Source of the DNA: Prolixibacteraceae bacterium
Lineage (GTDB): Bacteria; Bacteroidota; Bacteroidia; Bacteroidales; Prolixibacteraceae
Assembly (NCBI GenBank): GCA_027858715.1
Contig: JAQICD010000261.1
Location: forward strand, 1 to 33,160
Direction of reading: 5' to 3'
Length of the DNA stretch: 33,160 nucleotides
Position numbers and translations under genes: made by a program. Shown piece after piece: positions 26,400-33,160 of this stretch. The notes under the pieces are model-generated. The model did not search any database and was not told the origin of the DNA. It was given only the letters and a program-made list of their open reading frames with translations. Position 1 is the stretch's first letter; the number at the start of each line of letters is the position of its first letter.

Positions 26400-26407
26400 T
26401 ATTTTTG
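26400..26407 (+). promoter_or_regulatory. Possible promoter -7 box of the SGNH lipoprotein gene
   Basis: TATTTTTG matches TAnnTTTG, 46 nt before the ATG at 26454. I could not find a TTG at -33 spacing. Confidence 0.35.
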
Positions 26408-26453
26408 TTGCCGAACCACTACAGTTGCTTTTTTAACCGTTAAAACCAGGAAA

Positions 26454-27974
26454 ATGATTCGTTTTATTAACGTTTTTCTTCTGGCGCTACTTGTATTGGG
26501 CTGCCAGGTTAAGGAAAAAGAGCAACAAGAAAAGAAGCCAACAATATTCTGTATTGGCGATTCAACAGTTAAAAATGGACAGGGCGATGGCGCAGGAGGT
26601 CTTTGGGGCTGGGGCGATCCAATTGTTCAGTTTTTTGACACCAGCCGTGTCAATGTCGAAAACCATGCGCGAGGTGGCACCAGCAGTCGAACATACCGTA
26701 GTCTTGGTTTGTGGGAAAAAGTGCACGAAAAAATTCAACCGGGCGATTATGTAATGATACAGTTTGGTCATAACGATTCGGGTGCGCTTAACGACTCGCT
26801 GAGGGCACGCGGAACCATTAAAGGTGCGGGCGACGAAAACGAAGAGATAGACAATATTCTAACCGGAGAACACGAAACGGTTCATACCTACGGATGGTAC
26901 CTGCGCCAGTATATTAACGAGATTAAAGCCAAAGGTGCAAAGCCTGTGATTGTATCACCCATACCACGTAATCGTTGGGTCAATGGTCGTGTACCACGCA
27001 ACGACAATTCGTATGGAGGCTGGGCTAAGCAGGTGGCCGAAGAGGAAAAAGTACCTTTTATCAACCTCAATGCCCGCATGGTTGAGGCCATGGAGCACCT
27101 TGGCGAGAAAAAGGTTACCGGTACTTACTTTTATGCACACGACCACACCCATACATCAGCTAAGGGTGCTGTTTTGTCGGCTTCGTTGATCGTTGATGAG
27201 CTGAAAGCACTGAATAAATGTGAATTGAAGAACTATTTGCTCGAAAACCCGGTGATAAACTTTCCTGTAAAACGGAAAGTATTTCTTATTGGCGATTCAA
27301 CAGTAGCCAACAACAACGATACCATTGTAGGGTGGGGGCGAGAGCTGGCTTATTTTTTTGATACCTCGCGTGTCGAAATCATAAACAAAGCCCGTGGCGG
27401 ACGAAGCACCCGAAGTTATACTTACGAAGGTTTGTGGGACGAGGTTTACGGCTTGCTTAGCGACGGCGATTTTTTGCTTATTCAGTTTGGACATAACGAG
27501 GGAGGAAACTTAAATAAACCAAAGTTCAGAGGTTCGTTGAAAGGCCTGGGCGACGAGGTTGAAGAAATTTTACGTACCGACGATGGCAAAGAAGAAACAA
27601 TACACACTTATGGCTGGTACCTGAAAATGTTTGCCGAAAAGGCAAAAGCCAAAGGTGTTGAGGTAATCATCGTGTCGCAGATACCACGCAACATTTGGAA
27701 CGATGGCAAAGTAAAACGCGAAAACGACAATTATGCCGGCTGGGCTAAAGAAGCGGCTAAGCAGTCCGATACATACTTCATCGACCTTCACAATACAGTG
27801 GCAAAAAAATATGAAGAAATGGGGCATGATGCGGTACAGTCCTTTTTTCCGGGCGACCATACCCACACCAATGCCGACGGCGCAATGTTTAATGCACGCA
27901 ACGTAGCCGAATTGGTTAAAAATTTGCGTGGAAGCAAACTGAGAGGTTATGTTAATCGTGAAAAACTGAACTAG
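26454..27974 (+). CDS. Lipoprotein with two SGNH (rhamnogalacturonan acetylesterase-like) domains
   Basis: A 506-residue lipoprotein: the lipobox VLGC puts the lipidated Cys at 17, so it is exported and membrane-anchored. Two homologous SGNH hydrolase domains follow, each about 240 residues. Domain 1: GDST (S37), RGGTSSRTY, QFGHND (N107), DHTH (D230/H233). Domain 2: GDST (S282), RGGRSTRSY, QFGHNE (N348), DHTH (D468/H471). Both have the full block I, II, III and V residues, so both should be active. The pattern matches CE12-type acetylesterases that deacetylate pectin (rhamnogalacturonan) or related glycans. The shared YGWYL and IPRN motifs show that the halves come from one duplication. No other pectin gene is near; the target glycan is a guess. 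A three-way-junction structure lies just downstream. Confidence 0.9.
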   Translation: MIRFINVFLLALLVLGCQVKEKEQQEKKPTIFCIGDSTVKNGQGDGAGGLWGWGDPIVQFFDTSRVNVENHARGGTSSRTYRSLGLWEKVHEKIQPGDYVMIQFGHNDSGALNDSLRARGTIKGAGDENEEIDNILTGEHETVHTYGWYLRQYINEIKAKGAKPVIVSPIPRNRWVNGRVPRNDNSYGGWAKQVAEEEKVPFINLNARMVEAMEHLGEKKVTGTYFYAHDHTHTSAKGAVLSASLIVDELKALNKCELKNYLLENPVINFPVKRKVFLIGDSTVANNNDTIVGWGRELAYFFDTSRVEIINKARGGRSTRSYTYEGLWDEVYGLLSDGDFLLIQFGHNEGGNLNKPKFRGSLKGLGDEVEEILRTDDGKEETIHTYGWYLKMFAEKAKAKGVEVIIVSQIPRNIWNDGKVKRENDNYAGWAKEAAKQSDTYFIDLHNTVAKKYEEMGHDAVQSFFPGDHTHTNADGAMFNARNVAELVKNLRGSKLRGYVNREKLN

Positions 27975-28011
27975 CAATAGTTGACTTGCTATTCAATGTC
28001 CGGCATATTAA

Positions 28012-28078
28012 GGAACTGTTTAAGTTTTATCCTTCGGGATGTTTTTGTGTCTTCCAAAAACAAAATTTAAACAGTTTC
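28012..28078. repeat. Perfect three-way-junction inverted repeat between convergent genes
   Basis: An outer stem of 17 pairs (28012-28028 with 28062-28078, two G-U wobbles in the plus-strand RNA) encloses two hairpins with no unpaired base at the junction: ATCC-TTCG-GGAT (28029-28040) and GTTTTTG-TGTCTTC-CAAAAAC (28041-28061). Without the 12-nt palindrome, the rest would form one hairpin with a stem of some 24 pairs. It lies between the ends of two convergent genes and touches the stop codon of the minus-strand gene. It may serve as a terminator for both or be a small mobile repeat. The rest of 27975-28011 shows nothing. Confidence 0.75.
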
Positions 28079-28758
28079 TAAAAAAATATTTCCGACACGA
28101 TGTTTTCGTATGGGATACCTTTTGCAATAAGCAAATCGCGTACTTCGACCACCATAAGTGCTCGTCCGCATAGGTAATATTTATTTGCTACGGGCAATTT
28201 TTCCTGTTTTTCAATCCAGTCTGTAACCCGGCCAAAATAATCGCCAAGCCCGTCTTTACCCGAATTGCAACGAATATAATTATCTTTTAACACAAGTTTA
28301 AAATCGCGTTCGAAATAAAAGTTTGAAGCTTTCCGTGCACCATGCAGCAATTTATCGGCCTTATAACCCGATTGCAGCATGGCACTGAACGGAGCAATGC
28401 CGGTGCCGGTTGCTATCCACCACATGGCACTTTCGTTTTCGGGCAAAAAGCTTCCGTAGGGTTTCGATACAAAAAGTACATCTCCGGGTTTCATTTTAGC
28501 CATTTTGGGGGAGAGTACACCGTCTAATTTCAGGTCGAAAAGGATTTGCATAAACTTTTCGGTTTCGCCACTGCACAAACTGTAAATTCGGGGCTGGTGA
28601 CTCTCGTCGGCAGCAATGGCTACAACATGTCCGGCTTTAACATCAAACTGTTTTTCAAACGTAAGCAAAAACTTTCCGGTTGCGATCTCTTCAATATTAA
28701 CAACCTTGTTTTCAAACAAATAATGGTTGCCTTTTATGTATTTCTTTTTTATTGACAT
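28078..28758 (-). CDS. Ferredoxin-NADP reductase-like flavoprotein
   Basis: I use the ATG at 28758 (226 residues, MSIKKKYIKGNHYLFENKV); the longer frame from 28863 would run into the trpS promoter and start on the other strand. The FAD-binding motif is RIYSLCSG (R57, Y59, S60), and the NAD(P)-binding motif is IATGTGIAPF (115-124). A Cys-Gly motif (LCGRA) and an aromatic C-terminus (EIFF) fit the ferredoxin/flavodoxin-NADP reductase family, which passes electrons between NADPH and ferredoxin or flavodoxin in the cytoplasm. Such a donor could feed radical-SAM activases, but nothing ties it to the one here. It is divergent from trpS and ends in the three-way-junction repeat. Confidence 0.87.
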   Translation of the reverse strand: MSIKKKYIKGNHYLFENKVVNIEEIATGKFLLTFEKQFDVKAGHVVAIAADESHQPRIYSLCSGETEKFMQILFDLKLDGVLSPKMAKMKPGDVLFVSKPYGSFLPENESAMWWIATGTGIAPFSAMLQSGYKADKLLHGARKASNFYFERDFKLVLKDNYIRCNSGKDGLGDYFGRVTDWIEKQEKLPVANKYYLCGRALMVVEVRDLLIAKGIPYENIVSEIFF

Positions 28759-28796
28759 AACCAAATTAACAAGGAATAATCGTAAAGGTTTTAAAG

Positions 28797-28824
28797 TTGA
28801 AAGATGTATTTTTTTATATTTTTG
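28797..28824 (+). promoter_or_regulatory. trpS promoter (TTG-N17-TATTTTTG)
   Basis: TTG at 28797-28799 and TATTTTTG at 28817-28824, 17 nt apart, fit the Bacteroidota consensus. The likely transcription start is near 28831, about 25 nt before the ATG. No tryptophan leader peptide or T-box-like structure is seen. Confidence 0.6.
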
Positions 28825-28855
28825 TGGCTCAGAACAAATTATTAAATCAGAAAAC

Positions 28856-29857
28856 ATGGACAAGCCTATTGTTGTTAGCGGGATAAGGCCAACCGGATAT
28901 TTACACCTTGGAAATTATTTTGGTGCCGTACGTAATTTTATACGCATGCAGGACGACTTTACCTGCTTCTTTTTTATAGCCGATATACATTCACTCACAA
29001 CCCATCCCACTCCTGAAAATTTACAATCGGGTGTAAAACAAGTGCTGGCCGAATATCTGGCTTGCGGTATCGATCCCGAAAAATCGACCATTTTTATTCA
29101 AAGTGACATGCCCGAGGTGACCGAGCTTTACACTTTTCTGAATATGAATGCATATCTCGGCGAACTGGAGCGTACTACTTCTTTTAAAGATAAAGCCCGC
29201 CAGCAACCCGAGAACGTGAATGCCGGATTGCTAACCTACCCTGTTTTAATGGCTGCCGACATTATTATTCATAAAGCCAATTTTGTACCTGTTGGAAAGG
29301 ATCAGGAACAAAACCTTGAAATGGCACGTAAATTTGCAAAACGTTTTAATCGAATGTACAAAACAGAAGTTTTTCCCACACCCAGACCTTTTACATTCGA
29401 TGGTGCTGATATGATTAAAATTCCGGGACTTGACGGAAGCGGGAAAATGGGAAAATCGGAAGGTAATGCCATTAACTTATACGAAGACCCAAAATCGATA
29501 CGCAAAAAGGTAATGCGTGCGGTAACCGACGCTGGTCCAACCGAGCCAAACAGCAAAAAGCCCGAGCCTGTTGAAAACCTGTTCACCCTAATGAAAATTG
29601 TTTCGACACCCGACACAGTTGCTCATTTCGACGAGCAGTACAACAATTGTTCAATTCGTTATGGCGACTTAAAAAAACAATTGGCCGAAGACATTATAAA
29701 TTACACCGAACCGATACGTATTCGTATTGACGATATTTTGAGAGATGAAGAATACCTGGCCAAAGTAGCCCGTCAAGGTGCAGAGAAAGCCCGCGAATCG
29801 GCTGTAAAAACATTAAACGAAGTAAAAAAAGTAATTGGGTTTAACAGCCTTTTTTAA
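28856..29857 (+). CDS. trpS: Tryptophan-tRNA ligase
   Basis: A class I aminoacyl-tRNA synthetase that charges tRNA-Trp. The ATG at 28856 (333 residues, MDKPIVVSGIRPTG) is chosen over an upstream ATG at 28727, since the family begins with this motif and the promoter lies in between. The HIGH-type signature is YLHLGNY (15-21) and the KMSKS-type loop is GKMGKSEGN (196-204). Also present are IADIHSLT, the tryptophan-pocket region MNAYLGELERTTSFKDK and PVGKDQEQNLEMAR. It is a single gene, divergent from the reductase and convergent with pbpC. Confidence 0.96.
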   Translation: MDKPIVVSGIRPTGYLHLGNYFGAVRNFIRMQDDFTCFFFIADIHSLTTHPTPENLQSGVKQVLAEYLACGIDPEKSTIFIQSDMPEVTELYTFLNMNAYLGELERTTSFKDKARQQPENVNAGLLTYPVLMAADIIIHKANFVPVGKDQEQNLEMARKFAKRFNRMYKTEVFPTPRPFTFDGADMIKIPGLDGSGKMGKSEGNAINLYEDPKSIRKKVMRAVTDAGPTEPNSKKPEPVENLFTLMKIVSTPDTVAHFDEQYNNCSIRYGDLKKQLAEDIINYTEPIRIRIDDILRDEEYLAKVARQGAEKARESAVKTLNEVKKVIGFNSLF

Positions 29858-29876
29858 AATATATTGAAACATCTTT

Positions 29877-29920
29877 AAAAAAACCAACAGCCGGAATTTG
29901 TGAAAGTTTCCGGCTGTTGG
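29877..29920 (-). terminator. Intrinsic terminator of pbpC
   Basis: A perfect 13-bp GC-rich stem (29884-29896 with 29908-29920) and an 11-nt loop begin right after the pbpC stop codon. On the minus strand a run of seven T (29883 down to 29877) follows. On the plus strand no T run follows, so it serves trpS poorly. Confidence 0.85.
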
Positions 29921-32308
29921 CTATCTGTCCATTACGTTAAAGTTTATCGATAAACTATTTCCTGCTTCATCAATTATGGTCAAAGTATGCTTCCCGGCAT
30001 TGGGTGCTAGTCCCATTTGATGAAAATGGCTTGTTTCGCCTACAAAATCATTGTCGAGATGCCAGAACAAACGTGCGTCTGCATGCCGGTGTGCTGCTTC
30101 AAACACAATTTTACTTCCAGTTCCATCTAAATCGCGCGGCACATACAATTTGCTTAGGCTTCGCGGGTATAAAAGCTCCATCATTTTTGTATTTTCAGGC
30201 TGTCCGCATTCAGTATGTAAAGGAGGAAGCATGCGGTATTCGGGGTGGATTTTACGATAGTACCATTCCATGCCCGGGGGCAAAACAAAAAAAGGCTCGT
30301 GTACCATTTTATCAACCTGGTAACACGATGCGTTAACCTGCCATTGCTTGTCGGCCGATAAATGCACCATTTTATGGTACGGACAGGTTGAAGTCTGAAG
30401 TCCGGCACGGGGTATTTCTGATAACTTTTTGTTCGGGCAAAATGGCGAAGCTTTATAACCGCTTTCGCTGCATATTTCAACTTCGGTAATATTGTTGGTT
30501 GGCTTTGCAAACCAGCCTGCACGGGGTAAGAAATCAAGTATATCGAACAACACGGGTGCTGCTGCCTTTGTGCCGGTAAGCCCTGCGCGCCCTTCGCCGT
30601 CGGCATTGCCGACCCATACGGCCACTACGTATTCGGGGGTGGTACCAACCGCCCACGCATCGCGAAAACCAAAACTGGTACCGGTTTTCCAGGCCAACTT
30701 ATCGCTTGAGCTGAAATTCCACCATCCTGCACGACCTTCGGGACGATTAACCTGTTGAAGCGCATTTAGCGTAAACCATGCCGACGATGCATTAATTCCA
30801 GTTTTCTTGTTGTTTCGCGTTGAATTGGTTTCTTCGGCAGCAAGCGTTGGTGTTGTTGCAGTAAATTGAGCTGGTTCAGGTTTGTTGTAATAATAATTAA
30901 GCGTTCGCGCCATTGACGCATAAGCCCCTGCCAACTCAAGCAACGAAGTTTCGCCACCACCCAGTATAAGCGATAAACCGTAATGCTCGGCCGGCTCGGT
31001 AAAGCTGGTAAAACCAAGCCCCCGTAATACATCAAGAAAACGTGCTTCGCCAAAGCGGTAAAGCATTTCAACGGCAGGGATATTCAAAGAACGGCTGAGT
31101 GCCTTTGAAGCAGGCACTGCACCCGAATAGGTGTAATCGAAATTTTTGGGTGCATAACCCGAAAAATTTACCGGAAGGTCGCGCACCAGGGTATTGGGCA
31201 GCATTTCGCCATACTGAAGCATTGAAGCATACAAAAATGGTTTAAGAATGCTGCCTGTGCTTCGCGGTGCCGTAACCAAATCGACATAGCCGCTGTGTTG
31301 GTTGTTTAAACCGGGAACATTGCCTACCCACGTTTTAACAGCGGCTGTTTCAACCTCTACAATTAATACTGCAAGGTTGTTGATGTTGTTTTGAGCGAGT
31401 CGTCCGTGATGCCGCGTTACAATTTTATTGACATGAGCCTGCCACTGTTTGTTTATTGATGTTTGTACACGCTGGCCTTCGTGTTGTGCTGCAATTTGCT
31501 CAACAGCATGGAAAGCCAGCTGAGGAAGAGGTTTGGGTTTGGCCGGTAACGGTTCGCTGAGCGACAAAGAATAGGTAAGGCTGTCGATGTTTTCATTCTC
31601 CAGTAATTTATTCAATACGAAGTCGCGTTTGCTTTTTAGGGTAGCTGAGTTCTGGCCGGGATAAACGAGCGACGGTGCGTTGGGCAGCACTGCCAATGTT
31701 GCCGATTCGGCCCACGAGAGTTCATCGGCAGGCCTGCCAAAATAGCGCCATGCTGCCACATCAATCCCAACAACATTGCCTCCAAACGGTGCCGATGAGG
31801 CATACATGAGCAAAATTTCGTTTTTCGATTTGAACAATTCCATTTTGAGTGCCATGCCCATCTCCAGGATTTTTGAAGCGATGTTTCTCGGAGGATTTTG
31901 GCGCGAAAGCCGGGCAACCTGCATGCTGATTGTGCTCCCACCACTAACAATTTTACGGTTTTTTATATTTAAAAGCAAAGCCCTGCCCAACGATACCGGG
32001 TTGATACCGGGATGATAATAAAACCATTGATCCTCGAAAGCCAGTAAGGCCTTTTTGTATTTTTCGGGTATCGAACCGGCCGGCGGGAAACGCCATTGCC
32101 CGTCGGCAGCAATGCGAGCACCCAGCAATTCTCCCTCGTTCGAAAAAACAACTGTTGAGGTAGGTGCATCAAAGCGGGGTAAAGGGAAAACCAGGATGAG
32201 CAAGGGTATAAGCACCAAAGCCATTACCAAAATGATGAGCTTATGCCTTTTCTTTCCATTGAATTTAGAAACGATGGATGCTCTTCGCCTGCGTGTAACA
32301 ATATTCAT
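29921..32308 (-). CDS. pbpC: Penicillin-binding protein 1C
   Basis: A class A bifunctional peptidoglycan synthase of 795 residues from the ATG at 32308; the longer frame would begin at a TTG. A basic cytoplasmic stretch leads to one membrane helix (about 23-43). The glycosyltransferase domain (about 60-230) shows FEDQWFYYHPG (E92) and GGSTISMQVARL. The transpeptidase domain has GSILKPF (catalytic S353), SRSLN and KTGTS (K541). A C-terminal BiPBP_C domain (about 700-795) ends with TIIDEAGNSLSINF. PbpC often travels with a large alpha-2-macroglobulin gene (yfhM); none is in this window. A small membrane protein gene lies 29 nt upstream and is probably co-transcribed. Confidence 0.95.
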   Translation of the reverse strand: MNIVTRRRRASIVSKFNGKKRHKLIILVMALVLIPLLILVFPLPRFDAPTSTVVFSNEGELLGARIAADGQWRFPPAGSIPEKYKKALLAFEDQWFYYHPGINPVSLGRALLLNIKNRKIVSGGSTISMQVARLSRQNPPRNIASKILEMGMALKMELFKSKNEILLMYASSAPFGGNVVGIDVAAWRYFGRPADELSWAESATLAVLPNAPSLVYPGQNSATLKSKRDFVLNKLLENENIDSLTYSLSLSEPLPAKPKPLPQLAFHAVEQIAAQHEGQRVQTSINKQWQAHVNKIVTRHHGRLAQNNINNLAVLIVEVETAAVKTWVGNVPGLNNQHSGYVDLVTAPRSTGSILKPFLYASMLQYGEMLPNTLVRDLPVNFSGYAPKNFDYTYSGAVPASKALSRSLNIPAVEMLYRFGEARFLDVLRGLGFTSFTEPAEHYGLSLILGGGETSLLELAGAYASMARTLNYYYNKPEPAQFTATTPTLAAEETNSTRNNKKTGINASSAWFTLNALQQVNRPEGRAGWWNFSSSDKLAWKTGTSFGFRDAWAVGTTPEYVVAVWVGNADGEGRAGLTGTKAAAPVLFDILDFLPRAGWFAKPTNNITEVEICSESGYKASPFCPNKKLSEIPRAGLQTSTCPYHKMVHLSADKQWQVNASCYQVDKMVHEPFFVLPPGMEWYYRKIHPEYRMLPPLHTECGQPENTKMMELLYPRSLSKLYVPRDLDGTGSKIVFEAAHRHADARLFWHLDNDFVGETSHFHQMGLAPNAGKHTLTIIDEAGNSLSINFNVMDR

Positions 32309-32337
32309 ATAAAATGAGAACCGGAAATGAGATTTTT

Positions 32338-32865
32338 TCAAATATCCGAATTATCTGTCTTTTTGTGAATAAATTTCACAATATATTTGCTGTTACTCAT
32401 CAGTAAGTAGCCAATAAATGTTTTAACAGAATAAAAGATCAACCATCCAAATTCAGGGTCTTCTCTAAAAACATTTTTTTGTTGAATAAAAGTGAATAAT
32501 TGTTTACTCATCATCGGCAAAGCATCAACAATAATGAGTGCACCAACAACAATGCAAGCAATTTTTAATACACTATCCAAAGCAATATTAAAGTCAAATT
32601 TTTCTTCTTGGAAATCGCGCTCTAGTTTCAATTTGTTTATTATCCAACCTGGATTAAAAACAAAGAGTTTCAGAATAATTAAATATACGACAACAGTTAA
32701 CAACGAAATTGCGATGACAAAGATGATTACAGCAATACCAGTGTTTTGCTGTTGACCTAAAAAAGAAAATACAGTTACAAACTGTGGTATAAGCGTTAAG
32801 CCGCTCAAAATAAGCCATATTCCAATAATTTTGAAAAACAGCATCCAAAAAGTTTTAATTTTCAT
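32338..32865 (-). CDS. Hypothetical four-helix membrane protein
   Basis: I do not recognise this 175-residue protein. It has four probable membrane helices (about 6-30, 43-70, 98-120 and 138-165) and a basic, hydrophilic C-terminus (KFIHKKTDNSDI). A loop with charged residues (KLERDFQEEKFDF) lies between helices 2 and 3. The arrangement recalls DUF2975-type small membrane proteins, but no motif decides this. It precedes pbpC by 29 nt on the same strand, so it may be its operon partner. The start at 32865 is the first ATG of a frame with a good membrane N-terminus. Confidence 0.75.
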   Translation of the reverse strand: MKIKTFWMLFFKIIGIWLILSGLTLIPQFVTVFSFLGQQQNTGIAVIIFVIAISLLTVVVYLIILKLFVFNPGWIINKLKLERDFQEEKFDFNIALDSVLKIACIVVGALIIVDALPMMSKQLFTFIQQKNVFREDPEFGWLIFYSVKTFIGYLLMSNSKYIVKFIHKKTDNSDI

Positions 32866-32953
32866 AATAGTTTTTTAATATTTTTATGTTAGAATCGTAT
32901 TTACTAACCGGTTCAATTGATTCAATCACAGGATCAAAATTTTCGAATACAAA

Positions 32954-33051
32954 CCCCGCCTACCACTCGTTTAGCGAGAGCGTAACGAGGGGTTCACCAC
33001 CAGTCGTTTGTAACGACACATTGTTATTTGATGGTGAAATCATCAAATAAC
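32954..33051. repeat. Cluster of REP-like inverted repeats
   Basis: Three short palindromes follow one another: CTCGTT (32966-32971) with AACGAG (32984-32989), flanked by CCCC (32954-32957) and GGGG (32989-32992); GTCGTT-TGT-AACGAC (33003-33017); and an 11-bp stem GTTATTTGATG (33023-33033) with CATCAAATAAC (33041-33051). The first two share the core (C/G)TCGTTT...TAACGA(G/C), as in paired REP elements mobilised by REP-associated (RAYT) transposases. No transposase gene is in the window. The stretch 32866-32953 shows nothing recognisable. Confidence 0.5.
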
Positions 33052-33160
33052 TAACATATCACTTCAACCTCGATAAAGCCATCCAAAGATGCATAATTAT
33101 GTGCAGAACTGAAAAGAATAGTAACTTTAAACAAACGATGTAGGCACTTGTTGCATTCCT
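33051..33160 (-). CDS. Possible 3' end of a gene that continues beyond the window
   Basis: One minus-strand frame is open from the window edge to a TAG at 33051-33053. It gives 35 residues that end LFSSAHNYASLDGFIEVEVIC. The 11-bp hairpin at 33023-33051 starts at this stop codon, as 3' hairpins do. The piece is too short to assign to a family, and one other frame is open for a similar length, so the call is tentative. Confidence 0.3.
   Translation of the reverse strand, partial: ECNKCLHRLFKVTILFSSAHNYASLDGFIEVEVIC

Noticed and set aside
28727..28855. Upstream extension of the trpS frame
   Set aside because: It overlaps the divergent reductase start and contains the trpS promoter; the family starts at the ATG at 28856.
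28759..28863. Upstream extension of the reductase frame
   Set aside because: It crosses the trpS start region on the opposite strand; the shorter protein fits the family length.
32309..32341. TTG-initiated extension of pbpC overlapping the upstream gene by 4 nt
   Set aside because: The ATG at 32308 gives a normal N-terminus; the TTG overlap looks like translational coupling but is not needed.
1..33160. CRISPR arrays, tRNA or rRNA genes, intact insertion sequences, prophage
   Set aside because: No regularly spaced direct repeats, no cloverleaf or rRNA-like sequence, and no transposase or phage gene was seen on either strand.

Overview
The window looks like chromosomal DNA of a Bacteroidota bacterium, most likely an anaerobic or facultative, polymer-degrading, possibly marine member of the Bacteroidales/Marinilabiliales type (the lineage is an inference). 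The signs seen are four proteins ending in type IX secretion (T9SS, Por) sorting tails, a fused SecDF, a TonB-dependent receptor with an N-terminal carboxypeptidase-regulatory-like domain, promoters of the Bacteroidota form TTG-N17-20-TAnnTTTG, no obvious Shine-Dalgarno sequences, and an oxygen-sensitive glycyl radical enzyme.

Layout. 1-4820: the 3' part of a secreted HExxH metalloprotease-like protein (DUF6055/DUF4859 type), then a large T9SS-exported CotH-kinase protein. 4979-8148: a two-gene operon of a radical-SAM activase and a glycyl radical enzyme that matches trans-4-hydroxy-L-proline dehydratase (HypD) residue by residue at the positions known to matter. 8182-10713 (minus): a REC-PAS-PAS histidine kinase and its LuxR-type response regulator. 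10809-11065: a decayed start of a periplasmic-binding-domain gene. 11161-16204 (minus): housekeeping genes ilvE, a DUF2797 protein and secDF. 16408-17064: elbB.

17276-25805 is the accessory heart of the window: a secreted lamin-tail/cadherin-like protein, a TonB-dependent receptor, a secreted endonuclease I-family nuclease and a secreted protein with two phospholipase D (HKD) domains. The last three are packed as an operon (1-nt overlap, then a 13-nt gap). Both enzymes carry the same OB-fold-like module and both have T9SS tails. I read this as a probable uptake locus for extracellular nucleic acid: DNA cut outside the cell and products imported through the receptor. That reading is inference, and it is the best candidate here for an undescribed system.

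25924-33160: a small hypothetical protein, a lipoprotein with two intact SGNH (rhamnogalacturonan-acetylesterase-like) domains, a ferredoxin-NADP reductase-like protein divergent from trpS, pbpC behind a small membrane protein, and a cluster of REP-like inverted repeats at the right edge, where another minus-strand gene may end. Intrinsic terminators are visible after several genes. The intergenic stretch 27975-28077 folds into an unusual perfect three-way junction. I saw no tRNA, rRNA, CRISPR array or intact insertion sequence.
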